Assembly (NCBI RefSeq): GCF_042683045.1
Contig: NZ_JBHUIT010000010.1
Coordinates: forward strand, 1 to 64,000
From: Luteolibacter algae
Lineage (GTDB): Bacteria > Verrucomicrobiota > Verrucomicrobiia > Verrucomicrobiales > Akkermansiaceae
Length of the DNA: 64,000 bases
Direction: 5' to 3'
The translations under genes and the position numbers were made by a program. This document shows, piece after piece, positions 1-8,283 of the stretch. The notes beneath the pieces are model-generated. The model did no database searches. It was given only the letters and a program-made list of their open reading frames with translations, and was not told the origin of the DNA. Each line of letters starts with the position of its first letter. The first letter of the stretch is position 1.

Positions 1-1
1 G

Positions 2-418
2 TTCGGCACAGAAAACTGGGCAGCCCAGTGGACCTACCTCGATGAGGCAGGCTTCTTCGGCGATATCAGTTCCGGAGTGGATCCGATTCCAGCGTATGTA
101 GATACAGATGGAGATGGCCTTTCGGATTTCCTCGAAACCAAGCTTGCAGCTCACGGCTTCAATCCAAACCTGGCACAGCCTGCGCTCGTTGCCCAGTTGC
201 TTGGAAATTCAGAGCTCTATACTTCCGATTCCATCCAGGATCTGAGTGCTGATGATATCGTGGTTCAGAAGTCCGGTAGCTCAGTGACCCTGTCCATCCC
301 TGTTGAAAGCTCGAACAATCTGGTTCCTCCTTTCACACCGGCTGGAAATGCAACGTTACAACTTAACAATGTTCCTAGCGACAAGCAGTTCTACCGTTTC
401 CGTATTCCTCAACCATAA
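2..418 (+). CDS. C-terminal end of a secreted protein with an Asp-rich Ca-binding repeat (partial)
   Basis: The frame is open from the first bases of the window to a TAA at 416-418, so this is the last 138 codons of a longer gene. Near its middle is DTDGDGLSDFLE, the Asp/Gly pattern of thrombospondin type-3 / dockerin-like calcium loops, followed by a beta-rich tail. Such repeats are common in large secreted or cell-surface proteins of Verrucomicrobia. A GTG at 77 could serve as a start, but the sequence before it reads as good protein (Trp and aromatic rich), so I treat the gene as truncated by the window edge. A strong terminator follows at 444-476. The function of the whole protein cannot be told from this piece. 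Confidence 0.7.
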   Translation, partial: FGTENWAAQWTYLDEAGFFGDISSGVDPIPAYVDTDGDGLSDFLETKLAAHGFNPNLAQPALVAQLLGNSELYTSDSIQDLSADDIVVQKSGSSVTLSIPVESSNNLVPPFTPAGNATLQLNNVPSDKQFYRFRIPQP

Positions 419-443
419 GGTTGTCTGACGAAAATGTCACACT

Positions 444-476
444 GGGGTCGTCGGCAAATGCCGGCGACCCCTTTTT
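444..476 (+). terminator. Rho-independent terminator
   Basis: A 12-bp stem (444-455 with 460-471, one G-T wobble) with an AAAT loop is followed directly by TTTTT. It separates the secreted-protein gene from the TonB operon starting at 498. Confidence 0.9.
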
Positions 477-497
477 ACTCCCCACGAATTTCAAACC

Positions 498-1280
498 ATG
501 CGTCACCTTCTCCCCATTATTTGCCTTGGCACGGTCTGCCATTTGAGCGCTCAAGAACAAAAGATTTCTCCGACCGATGAGCTTCGCGTCACTGTCAACG
601 AGTGGGTTGACACCATGCGTGAGATCCAGGAAGAGGAAAATGAATGGACCCGCGATCAGGAGGTTCTACAGAATTATCGTGAAGGCCTTGAGAAGGAAAT
701 CATCGATCTGAAAGAAAAGATTTCCGATGCGAAGACGCGTAAGGCGGGCGCCGATGCGGAGTCTTTGAAACAGACCCAGGAGCGCGACAGATTTGTTGCC
801 GCCAAGGATGAGTTATCGGTATTGGTCCGCTCCCTTGAGGAGAACATGATGGACAAGCTGCCGCTCATTCCTGCTCCGCTTCGTTCCGAGCCAAAAGTGG
901 CCCAAGCGATCGAGGATCTTCAGCACGATATCAAGCTCCCCGAGGACAAACGCAATGAGGGGGTTTCGAAACGCCTTCTCAATCTTATCAATCTCACCGC
1001 TGAAATCGAAAAATTCCAGCAAACCGTCGTCCTTCGTCAGGAGCTGCGCAGCGATGACAAAGGTCACGAATACAACATGCAGGTGATCTATTTTGGCCTT
1101 GCCGTGGCCTATGCCGTCAATGACGACGGTAGCCTGGCGCTCGTAGGTCATCCCTCGGAAAAAGAGGGATGGAAGTTCGAGGAGCGCAAGGAGCTCGCCG
1201 CTGAAATCAAACACCTCATCGCGGCAACCACGGGCGACGCCGATGCCGCATTCGTCACTCTCCCATTTTCCCAGCCTTAA
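498..1280 (+). CDS. DUF3450-family periplasmic coiled-coil protein of a TonB2-type system
   Basis: 260 residues. A signal peptide (about residues 1-18, ending HLSA) is followed by a long charged coiled coil (about 30-115) and a C-terminal globular part containing YFGLAVAYAVNDDG. Both the layout and the position directly before a TtpC-like gene match DUF3450 proteins, which open the TonB2 gene clusters of Vibrio and relatives. It is likely periplasmic and may contact the TtpC/ExbB2 complex; its molecular role is not established. It is the first gene of an operon: only three bases separate its stop from the next ATG at 1284. No clear Shine-Dalgarno precedes the ATG. Confidence 0.8.
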   Translation: MRHLLPIICLGTVCHLSAQEQKISPTDELRVTVNEWVDTMREIQEEENEWTRDQEVLQNYREGLEKEIIDLKEKISDAKTRKAGADAESLKQTQERDRFVAAKDELSVLVRSLEENMMDKLPLIPAPLRSEPKVAQAIEDLQHDIKLPEDKRNEGVSKRLLNLINLTAEIEKFQQTVVLRQELRSDDKGHEYNMQVIYFGLAVAYAVNDDGSLALVGHPSEKEGWKFEERKELAAEIKHLIAATTGDADAAFVTLPFSQP

Positions 1281-1283
1281 ATC

Positions 1284-2738
1284 ATGAGCCCCCTGAAACG
1301 TTTTACATTGATTCTTGGAATCGCTTCCACAGCCATCGCCGGCGCCCAAACCCCTATCGAAACGGCGAAGTCCGATCTTGATAAGGCGGTGAGCGAACTC
1401 GGCGATACGAAAAAGGAATATGCGGATCTCCGCCGCTCGCTTTATCGCGATATTAATCGACTTGATGATGAGGCTCTGAAACTCGGCAAAGAGTTGCGCG
1501 GGCTTCAGCGTGAGGAGGAACGCCGCACTGCGACGGTGAAGACTCTGGAGCGCGAGGTGGAAGCGCGGAAAACCGATTTCAACTATTCGTCCGGAATTTT
1601 GAGTCAATACTCCAAGGCCTTCGTGACACGTTTGCATCCGGGTGAAAACCAGGAGTATCTGGAGAAGGTCAATACGCTCGATCAGAAGGCGGCTTCCGCC
1701 GCCGAAGATCCTAAGATGGAGCTAACGGAACGCATCAAAGTCCTTGAGCTCGGTATTGATCGGCTGGGAAAGATCGCCGGAGGTCACCGTTTTGAAGGTA
1801 AGGCCCTGCGCAACGGAAGCGAGTCCGTGGAAGGACAGCTGCTGGTAGTGGGGCCATCGGTTTTCTTTGCAGAGAAAAACGGAGACTTCGAAGGAGTCGC
1901 CACCTTTGCGGAAACCGGCACGGCACTCCCGACGGTTGTTGCTATCAGAAACTCGGGAAACAAGATTTCCGGGACGATCAATAAAATGAGCGGGACGCTG
2001 CCGTTGGACGGATCAATGGGTAAAGCGATCGAAGTGGAGGCGGCGAAAGAGACTCTCTGGCAGACCGCTGAAAAGGGCGGCTACGTCGGCCACGCGATTC
2101 TTATCCTCGGCGCGATCTCATTCCTTATCGCTGGTTTCAAGGTCTACGAGGTTTCTCGTTTCAAAGTCCCTGCCCGGCGTGAGCTGAACCTGATACTGGA
2201 TGATTTGCTTTCCGGTAAAAAGGATGCGGCTATGAAGCGTGCCTCCGCAATTCCGGGAGAAGCGGGTGAGATGGTCCGCGTGGGTGTGGATAAGTTTTAT
2301 GAGAAACGCAAAGTGCTAGAGGAATCCCTCTTCGAGAAGCTGGTCATCATCAAACCGCATCTCGATAGATTTCTTCCGTTCCTTGCACTCACAGCAGCTG
2401 CGGGCCCATTGATGGGGCTACTTGGCACGGTTCTCGGTATTATCAAAACCTTCCAGGCGATGGCGCTCTACGGCTCCGGGAATACCAAGAATTTCACCAC
2501 CGGTATTTCAGAGGCTCTTATCACCACTGCAGAGGGTCTTGTCGTCGCTATTCCGGTTCTCGTGGTTCACGGTCTGCTCAAAAGTATGACCAAGGCGAAA
2601 TTCGGCGAGATCGAGGGCGCCGCCATCGCACTGATCAATGGAACCACGGAGCGTGAAAAGGGTGCGCAGCCGATCGAATCCAACTCCCAGGAAGAAGCGG
2701 ATGACGATGACACGGAGCTGACACCAACGCTGGCTTGA
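1284..2738 (+). CDS. TtpC-like MotA/TolQ/ExbB proton-channel protein with N-terminal coiled coil
   Basis: 484 residues, more than twice a plain ExbB. Order: signal peptide (1-21), periplasmic coiled coil (about 25-105), a soluble domain (about 145-250), a first membrane helix (about 266-286), a cytoplasmic stretch, then the ExbB/TolQ pair of helices at about 363-386 (with AAAGPLMGLLGTVLG) and 410-431. This matches TtpC, the extra ExbB-like subunit of TonB2 systems that links the ExbB2-ExbD2-TonB2 complex to the periplasm. It presumably helps convert the proton gradient into TonB movement. The acidic C-terminal tail (EEADDDDTE) is cytoplasmic by this topology. It sits between the DUF3450 gene and exbB in one operon. 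Confidence 0.85.
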   Translation: MSPLKRFTLILGIASTAIAGAQTPIETAKSDLDKAVSELGDTKKEYADLRRSLYRDINRLDDEALKLGKELRGLQREEERRTATVKTLEREVEARKTDFNYSSGILSQYSKAFVTRLHPGENQEYLEKVNTLDQKAASAAEDPKMELTERIKVLELGIDRLGKIAGGHRFEGKALRNGSESVEGQLLVVGPSVFFAEKNGDFEGVATFAETGTALPTVVAIRNSGNKISGTINKMSGTLPLDGSMGKAIEVEAAKETLWQTAEKGGYVGHAILILGAISFLIAGFKVYEVSRFKVPARRELNLILDDLLSGKKDAAMKRASAIPGEAGEMVRVGVDKFYEKRKVLEESLFEKLVIIKPHLDRFLPFLALTAAAGPLMGLLGTVLGIIKTFQAMALYGSGNTKNFTTGISEALITTAEGLVVAIPVLVVHGLLKSMTKAKFGEIEGAAIALINGTTEREKGAQPIESNSQEEADDDDTELTPTLA

Positions 2739-2759
2739 TAAGTTTCAAGATTCCGAATT

Positions 2760-3368
2760 ATGAGCGGCATTTTCAACGACGGGTGGAACCTTTTCCTGCA
2801 AGGGGGATCCATCATGTATATGCTCGGCGGAGTGGCGTGCATTTTATACGCATCCTGTTTTGCCGCATTGGCCTACGTCAACCGGGGGAACCTCAATGAC
2901 AAGGATGCTGACCAATGGGAGCAATGGATCGAACATCCCGATCAGGCGAAAGGCCGTCTGGGTGAGGCGCTGGTCTACGTTCTTCATGGTCCCAAGCTTA
3001 CTATAAAAACCGTAGGACGCCGCTTCGATGAGATCCGGCTGAGCATCGTTTCGAACATCGACCGCCGTATCCTGGTGATCAATACGCTGGTTGCCGCTGC
3101 ACCACTGGCCGGATTGCTCGGCACGGTCATGGGGATGCTGGCGATGTTTACCGGCCTTGCCCAAGGCACGGGTCCCGCCGGAATGGAAAAGGTGGCAGAT
3201 GGAATGCAGCAGGCACTGATCACGACACAGACAGGGCTGACCATCGCACTTCCAGGCCTTTTCCTCGGGCTGATTGTGAAATCAAAACGCGACCGTATTG
3301 CCGCGACTCTTGCCAGGCTGGAATGCCTGATCCTCACGACTCGCTTCAAGCGCGAGACCAAAATCTGA
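2760..3368 (+). CDS. exbB: ExbB-type biopolymer transport proton channel subunit
   Basis: 202 residues, usual for short ExbB/TolQ proteins. Three membrane helices are visible at about 15-38, 108-130 and 150-172; the second carries the family pattern APLAGLLGTVMGM and the third the conserved small/Thr-rich stretch around ALITTQTGLTIALPGL. With ExbD it forms the inner-membrane proton channel that energises TonB. The gene follows the TtpC-like gene by 21 bp and precedes exbD by 16 bp. Having both a long TtpC-type and a short ExbB-type subunit is diagnostic of the TonB2 arrangement. Confidence 0.9.
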   Translation: MSGIFNDGWNLFLQGGSIMYMLGGVACILYASCFAALAYVNRGNLNDKDADQWEQWIEHPDQAKGRLGEALVYVLHGPKLTIKTVGRRFDEIRLSIVSNIDRRILVINTLVAAAPLAGLLGTVMGMLAMFTGLAQGTGPAGMEKVADGMQQALITTQTGLTIALPGLFLGLIVKSKRDRIAATLARLECLILTTRFKRETKI

Positions 3369-3384
3369 TCCTTTTTATACCTGT

Positions 3385-3792
3385 ATGTTTGGCCGAAATT
3401 TAAGCGACGATTCCGAAGAGCCCGTTCACGTTGATTTGTCTTCGATGATTGATTGCGTATTCATTCTTCTGATCTTCTTCATTGTCTCGACTGTGTTTGT
3501 CGAGGAAACCGGAGTCACCGTAAACAAGCCGGATGTGGGCGGGGCAAGTGCGTTGGAAAAAAATTCCATCCTCCTGGCCGTAACTGCGGAGGACAAGGTT
3601 TACTACGGTGGTGAGAGCATTGGCGTGCAGGGTGTCATTGGAAAGATCAAGCCACTGCTGACTGAGACTCCCGACATGTCGGTCATCATTCAGGGGGACA
3701 AGGCTGCGACGCACGGATTGGTCCAACAGGTTCACGGCCAGGCATTACTTGCAGGCGCGATGAAGGACAGAGTTTCAGTTTCCACGAAATAA
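3385..3792 (+). CDS. exbD: ExbD-type biopolymer transport protein
   Basis: 135 residues with one N-terminal membrane helix (about 21-43) and a periplasmic domain, the standard ExbD/TolR plan. The helix begins SSMIDCVFILLIFF; Asp23 matches the protonatable Asp of the family that sits in the ExbB pore. The periplasmic part ends with a Gln/Gly-rich stretch where related proteins carry the final helix. The TAA stop overlaps the ATG of tonB by one base, so translation is probably coupled. Confidence 0.9.
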   Translation: MFGRNLSDDSEEPVHVDLSSMIDCVFILLIFFIVSTVFVEETGVTVNKPDVGGASALEKNSILLAVTAEDKVYYGGESIGVQGVIGKIKPLLTETPDMSVIIQGDKAATHGLVQQVHGQALLAGAMKDRVSVSTK

Positions 3793-4442
3793 TGTCACGT
3801 CACGTCTATCGTCCGCCCAGAGGAACGTTTACCGGCTTGTTCGCGGTAATCGGCGGGCTTATCGCGACCATTGCGGTTTTCATAGCCATTCCTCTCTCGC
3901 AGAAACTCAGTGTGATGTTTGACGGGAATGATGCGGAGCCGCCGGAAATTGTTGTCGAGCCGCCGGAAGAACAGGATTTCGAGACCGAGGAACCTCCTGA
4001 AGAACCGGAGGAAGAGCCGGAACCGGAGGAGATGGTGGAGGAGGCCAGCGATCTGGACCTCGGAATAGATCTGGGTGATCTCAGCGTCGGCACTGGCGGC
4101 GGATTTGTTATGGAGATTCCCCAGTTTTCCATGAAAGGGGGCGACGATGCCTTCGGTGGAGATCTTGATTCACCACCCCAGCCAACGAGCAAAGTGCCGC
4201 CAACCTATCCCAGCTCACTCCTCAGTAAAGGAGTCGGCGGAAGAGTGCTCATCTCATGCACCATCGATACCGATGGCAAAGTTATCGCCACCACAATCAA
4301 ATCGTCATCCGGCCATCCGGATCTCGATAAGGCGGCAATCAATGCCGTGAACCGCTGGAAGTTCAAGGCAGGCACCCGCGGCGGTAAGAAGGTGAAATCC
4401 ATCGCCATCGTCCCATTCAATTTCGAAGTCAAAAAAGGCTAA
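3792..4442 (+). CDS. tonB: TonB-family energy transducer with an acidic linker
   Basis: 216 residues: one N-terminal membrane anchor (about 13-34), a periplasmic linker dominated by Pro-Glu repeats (about 48-80), a Gly-rich patch, and a C-terminal TonB domain (about 131-216) with the family features PPTYPSSLLSKGVGG, IDTDGKV and AVNRWKFKAGTRGG. It should reach across the periplasm from ExbB/ExbD to outer-membrane receptors. Classical TonB linkers alternate Glu-Pro and Lys-Pro; here the Lys-Pro half is missing and the linker is strongly negative. No TonB-dependent receptor is encoded nearby; the downstream outer-membrane gene is a porin. Confidence 0.9.
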   Translation: MSRHVYRPPRGTFTGLFAVIGGLIATIAVFIAIPLSQKLSVMFDGNDAEPPEIVVEPPEEQDFETEEPPEEPEEEPEPEEMVEEASDLDLGIDLGDLSVGTGGGFVMEIPQFSMKGGDDAFGGDLDSPPQPTSKVPPTYPSSLLSKGVGGRVLISCTIDTDGKVIATTIKSSSGHPDLDKAAINAVNRWKFKAGTRGGKKVKSIAIVPFNFEVKKG

Positions 4443-4458
4443 AAACTATTTTTTCCAC

Positions 4459-5901
4459 ATGTTCCGTTCCGTCATTGCTATCACATTATTCTGCGTCCCG
4501 GCTTTACAGGCCGAGCGCATCACTCCTCCTTCGAACCTTTTCCGGGACCCGACCTTTGTCCGCGATTTCGTGGGTAGTTACGGCTTCCTTTCCGATGTGG
4601 AGCCAAAGGTGTCCAATGAGGAACAGGCACTGCTGGTGACGGTCCGTGAAATGTTTGAGGCTGGCCGCTTCCGCGAGGCTGAGCGGGAGATTGTGCGTTT
4701 TATCCAGGTGGTGGAGAATCCAACCGACCCGGAGATTGCGAAAGGCGAGATCAGCCCGGCGATGGTGTTCGTTCTCGGGAACCTATATTTCCAGGCCGAT
4801 CGCACTGATGATGCGCGCCGGGCGTTTCTGGAGGCCATTCGTCGCTTTCCACGTTTCCGCCGGGCGTATACCAATCTCGGCTACCTTTATATTTCGAAAA
4901 ATATGACGGATGAGGCTCTGCCGATGCTGCAGAAGGCAATCGAGCTGGGTGAAAATTCCAGCCGTGCCTATGGCCTTTTGGGCTACTGTCATTTGCTCAA
5001 GAAAAACGCTCTTGCCGCAGAGAATGCCTACCGGCAAGCCTACTTGCTGGATCCGAATTCCCGGGATTGGAAGCTTGGTCTCGCGCAGTCGCTCATGGCG
5101 CAGGATAAATTCGCGGAGTCTTCGAGCCTGATCGGATCTTTGATCGAGGAAAACCCTAACGATAAGCAGTTGTGGCTGCAACAGACCAACGCGCTCCTCG
5201 CCATGGAGCGCAAGGAAGAAGCTACAGTGAACCTGGAAGTTCTCCGATTGAAAGGACTCGCCGATGAATCAAACCTCAACCTGCTCGGGAATCTTTACAT
5301 GGATCGCAATGAGCCGCAGCTTGCCCTTTATGCGTATCTCGCGGCGATGGAGAAATCCGAGAAGCTCGATATTTCCCGCACATTGAAATCAGCGAAAATT
5401 CTCAGTGACTATGGTTATCCGGATAAAGCGGATGATTTCATCACGCAGGTCAGAAACAAGGTGGGAGACTCGATTTCGGATGAAGACAAGCTCAGCCTGA
5501 TGCTCACAGAAGTTTCTGTGGCGCAGGCTAAACAACAACCGGACCGTGTGGGCGCGCTTTTGAACCAGTTGCTGGAGTTGCAACCGGCCAATGGGGAAGT
5601 GCTTCTCCAGCTGGCACGGCATAAGGATTTGCTCTCGCGGGAAGAGGATGATGAAGATCTTCGTGCGGAGCTCGTCGTCGAGGCGCGGACAAATTACCAG
5701 CTCGCCGCCCGCAATGAAGATGTCGCTTATTCGGCAAATCTTTCTCTCGGACAGATGCTTGTCCGTGAGCGCCGTTATCTGGAAGCTCTGCCGAACTTGC
5801 AGGCGGCTCTGGCAATCAAGAAAAGCGAGAGTCTTGAGCAATACACCTCGCGCGTGCGCCGGGCCGCGGATCGCCAGGAGGATCGCGCAAAACAACCATA
5901 A
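4459..5901 (+). CDS. Periplasmic TPR-repeat protein of the TonB2-type operon
   Basis: 480 residues. A signal peptide (1-18, ending ALQA) is followed by tetratricopeptide repeats: clear units from about residue 105 to 310, for example NLGYLYISKNMTDEALPMLQKAIEL, shown here only to its key pattern of Leu-Gly-Tyr and Ala-Leu pairs. The C-terminal third has weaker helical repeats ending in a charged tail. TPR genes close the TonB2 clusters of Vibrio in the same position, so the protein is probably an accessory scaffold for the TonB complex in the periplasm. Its stop overlaps the start of the porin gene by one base (5901). Confidence 0.8.
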   Translation: MFRSVIAITLFCVPALQAERITPPSNLFRDPTFVRDFVGSYGFLSDVEPKVSNEEQALLVTVREMFEAGRFREAEREIVRFIQVVENPTDPEIAKGEISPAMVFVLGNLYFQADRTDDARRAFLEAIRRFPRFRRAYTNLGYLYISKNMTDEALPMLQKAIELGENSSRAYGLLGYCHLLKKNALAAENAYRQAYLLDPNSRDWKLGLAQSLMAQDKFAESSSLIGSLIEENPNDKQLWLQQTNALLAMERKEEATVNLEVLRLKGLADESNLNLLGNLYMDRNEPQLALYAYLAAMEKSEKLDISRTLKSAKILSDYGYPDKADDFITQVRNKVGDSISDEDKLSLMLTEVSVAQAKQQPDRVGALLNQLLELQPANGEVLLQLARHKDLLSREEDDEDLRAELVVEARTNYQLAARNEDVAYSANLSLGQMLVRERRYLEALPNLQAALAIKKSESLEQYTSRVRRAADRQEDRAKQP

Positions 5902-7229
5902 TGATGAGAATTTCCCCGCTACATTTTTTACTCATATCCGCCTCGCTTTTATCGGCGAATGAGGCGCTCGATGTGCTGGAGGGTCGGGTGGATGCAAACA
6001 GTATCCTCCTGCCGCCCCGCGAATTTTCCGAGGCTGAGACCGGTGGAGAAAGCGCGGAGGAGCGGGTGGAAAATATTATCTATTTGGAGCCGGAGTGGGC
6101 GGCTAGCCCTTTGGATCCCATTTGGGCGCGCTCGGTGCTTTATGACAACGCAGCCAATCCCTGGGTGCAACAGGTGGCGATTTCCGGCTATTTTGACTTT
6201 CAATCAAGCTTCGGGAGTGCGGATACCGATGCGGTGGGGCCAACTCCCGCGACGAGTAAGAGCCTGGATGGGACCCGCACCCGGCGTGCCCGGCTGGGCG
6301 CCCGTATCCGTGCCTTCAATAACACCGAAATCGAGGCAGTGGGGGAGTTCGCGGGAGATTCGCAATACGCGGGTGTGGAGCGGCTGAAGGCCTACACGCA
6401 AGTGACTGATACCACGGGGGTAACCTACGGAAAATTCCGTCCGAACTTCGGCACGGAATCCAGAGTGGAGCCGCAGCTGTCGCCTTATCCGCACGGCACG
6501 GTGATGGGGAGCTTGGTTGCACCGGCGCCTGCGCTCGGCGTGAGTATCCATCATGCCGGGAAGGTTTTTGATTACGATATGGGCTGGTTTTCCGGAGACT
6601 ACAGCCCGGATCTGCCCGGTTTCAAAGGGGACGGATTTCTGAATTTCGGTATAGCGAAGAGCTCGGTTTCGAAAAAAGGCGATACGCTTACACGCACTCG
6701 CTGGCATGCGGATTATATTCACAACTTCGATGCGGCCGAATCAGAAAGCGGCGGGTATAATATTGTGGGACGGCGCTCGGCGAACGGTAACCAGCTGGTG
6801 GTGCAGAACCCGGCTTACCGTCATCTATTCTCTACAGGAGTCGCATTGGAATCCGCACGCTACACCTTTACCGGTGATTTCCAACTCGCCCGTGGTGAGA
6901 CAACGGTCTGGGGCATGACTGCGGGGATGACCTATTGGGCGATCCCGGGAACGTTAAACCTGGTAGGTCGCTACCAATACGCCGGATCGGATGATGCGGG
7001 GGCGGTCGTTTCCACCTTCGGGACTTCCGGCAGCCTCCGCTACGACGATTCACCCTTCTTCATAGGAGACGAACTCCACTCCTTTTACCTCGGTGCGAAT
7101 CTGCACCTCTACAAGGACAGCTTCGTCATCCAGAACGGCTTGGAATATTCCATCCTCAATGACGAGTCAGGCAGTGATTTCAATACGGATGCCTTCACCT
7201 GGCATTCCGGTGCGAAACTCTCCTTCTGA
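5901..7229 (+). CDS. Outer-membrane porin, phosphate-selective OprP/OprO-like family
   Basis: 442 residues. Signal peptide (about 1-19, ending LLSA), a short N-terminal periplasmic stretch, then a beta-barrel of alternating strands with turns rich in Gly, Asp and Asn; the last residues SGAKLSF end in Phe as outer-membrane proteins do. Recognisable family features are a strand pattern starting VAISGYFDFQ, RRARLGARIRAF and YGKFRPNFG. It is an outer-membrane anion or solute channel by homology; substrate is not readable. It overlaps the TPR gene by one base, so it is co-translated with the TonB operon, which is unexpected for a porin that should not need energy. Confidence 0.7.
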   Translation: MMRISPLHFLLISASLLSANEALDVLEGRVDANSILLPPREFSEAETGGESAEERVENIIYLEPEWAASPLDPIWARSVLYDNAANPWVQQVAISGYFDFQSSFGSADTDAVGPTPATSKSLDGTRTRRARLGARIRAFNNTEIEAVGEFAGDSQYAGVERLKAYTQVTDTTGVTYGKFRPNFGTESRVEPQLSPYPHGTVMGSLVAPAPALGVSIHHAGKVFDYDMGWFSGDYSPDLPGFKGDGFLNFGIAKSSVSKKGDTLTRTRWHADYIHNFDAAESESGGYNIVGRRSANGNQLVVQNPAYRHLFSTGVALESARYTFTGDFQLARGETTVWGMTAGMTYWAIPGTLNLVGRYQYAGSDDAGAVVSTFGTSGSLRYDDSPFFIGDELHSFYLGANLHLYKDSFVIQNGLEYSILNDESGSDFNTDAFTWHSGAKLSF

Positions 7230-7265
7230 AAAACCGAACATACCTCCCACAACAACCAACAAGAT

Positions 7266-7877
7266 ATGAAAGCAATCCTCCTCGCGCTCACGCTCATCAC
7301 TCCGGCTTTTGCCGTTAACTTCGATGCGGACGGCTTCGGCCAGCAGCTCAATGGCTGGGCGAAAAACCGCACCGCGACCTACGAGTTCACGGACGCGACT
7401 TACCGCACCTACGTTCCCACCATAACAGCCACGCCCGGTGGAGGTATGTATATCTCGACCCAGGTCGATATGCTCGCCTTCGGCTCGCAAGGTGCTGTTT
7501 CACACATCGATATGACGTTCGATGCCAGTGGCGTTCTGATCAGTGCGCAACTGCGGTCTACAATCGGCAGGAAGTCGATCGATACCGGTCTGGTGCGCCG
7601 CCCGGAAGCTCCCGCCGCGCCTATCGCTGTGGAGGGACAACCGACTCCTACGGCCCCGGCTTTCGATGGCACCGGAGAGCTGATTATGGATCTCTTCAGC
7701 CGGTTCGATATCGAGATGAAGAAGATCACCGAAGGAAAAGATGCGGAAAAACGCGATCTTTTCAGTCGCTTTGGCGGCAAGAATGCCAAGAGTGTGAATC
7801 TCGCAGCAGCGCTCCGGCACAATGTGAATCTAATGCTCCAGCACGTTTCCCCACGCGGCTACGCAAGCTATAAGTAA
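7266..7877 (+). CDS. Secreted protein of unknown function
   Basis: 203 residues with a clean signal peptide (1-16, ending PAFA). The mature part has a beta-rich N-terminal half (about 17-110), a Pro/Ala-rich spacer (about 112-130) and a helical C-terminal half in which DLFSRF occurs twice (near residues 141 and 161), possibly a short internal duplication. I do not recognise a family. It lies 36 bp after the porin and before a terminator-like hairpin at 7910, so it is likely the last gene of the TonB operon and may act in the periplasm with the other products. Confidence 0.55.
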   Translation: MKAILLALTLITPAFAVNFDADGFGQQLNGWAKNRTATYEFTDATYRTYVPTITATPGGGMYISTQVDMLAFGSQGAVSHIDMTFDASGVLISAQLRSTIGRKSIDTGLVRRPEAPAAPIAVEGQPTPTAPAFDGTGELIMDLFSRFDIEMKKITEGKDAEKRDLFSRFGGKNAKSVNLAAALRHNVNLMLQHVSPRGYASYK

Positions 7878-7909
7878 TAGCGCGCTCGGAAAGGTATTCA
7901 GGGCAACCG

Positions 7910-7950
7910 CCCGGCAACTTGTCTCAGATGGCAGCTTGCCGGGTGATTTT
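7910..7950 (+). terminator. Putative terminator of the TonB operon
   Basis: Perfect 8-bp arms CCCGGCAA (7910-7917) and TTGCCGGG (7936-7943) flank an 18-nt loop, followed by TGATTTTT. It overlaps the 3' end of the convergent folB gene. The long loop makes it less certain than the hairpin at 444. Confidence 0.5.
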
Positions 7951-8283
7951 TACCGAGACGAAATCCGCATTTTCTAAAATTCGCTTCTCCACCTTCACGT
8001 CCACGGACTTGAGCGGGTAAGTTTTGAGCAGGAAATCCGCGCTATCGGTGGCCAGGGTTTCGATGAGTTTCCGCGGTTTGGCGGCAGCCAGCTCGACAAG
8101 CCGGAGGGATACCTCGTAATAATCGATCGTGTTTGCCACATCGTCCGCAGCCTCGGAAAAGCTTTTTGCCGGGCGCATCCAGATACTGAGCCAAAGCATC
8201 TGCGGCGTGGCTCTTTCTTCATCCGGCACGCCGATATGGGTCAGCACCTGAAGGCGGCGGATCTCAATTTCATCAGCAATCAT
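7924..8283 (-). CDS. folB: Dihydroneopterin aldolase FolB
   Basis: 119 residues, the usual length. Family features: GVPDEER near the start (substrate Glu), TIDYYEV, KLIETLATDSADFLL, and the late Lys in VKVEKRIL. It converts 7,8-dihydroneopterin to 6-hydroxymethyl-dihydropterin plus glycolaldehyde in folate synthesis, in the cytoplasm. I chose the ATG at 8283 because it overlaps the TGA of the upstream HAD-Nudix gene as ATGA, the hallmark of coupling, and because the family starts here; a longer frame upstream only repeats the other gene out of frame. The partnership with a HAD-Nudix protein is treated in the findings. Confidence 0.9.
   Translation of the reverse strand: MIADEIEIRRLQVLTHIGVPDEERATPQMLWLSIWMRPAKSFSEAADDVANTIDYYEVSLRLVELAAAKPRKLIETLATDSADFLLKTYPLKSVDVKVEKRILENADFVSVKITRQAAI

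Noticed and set aside
813..1637. 274-codon minus-strand frame at the start of the TonB operon
   Set aside because: It spans two conserved plus-strand genes and their junction and has no recognisable features.
5901..7229. TonB-dependent receptor, expected after a tonB gene
   Set aside because: At 442 residues it is too short, has no plug domain, and its strands match OprP-type porins.
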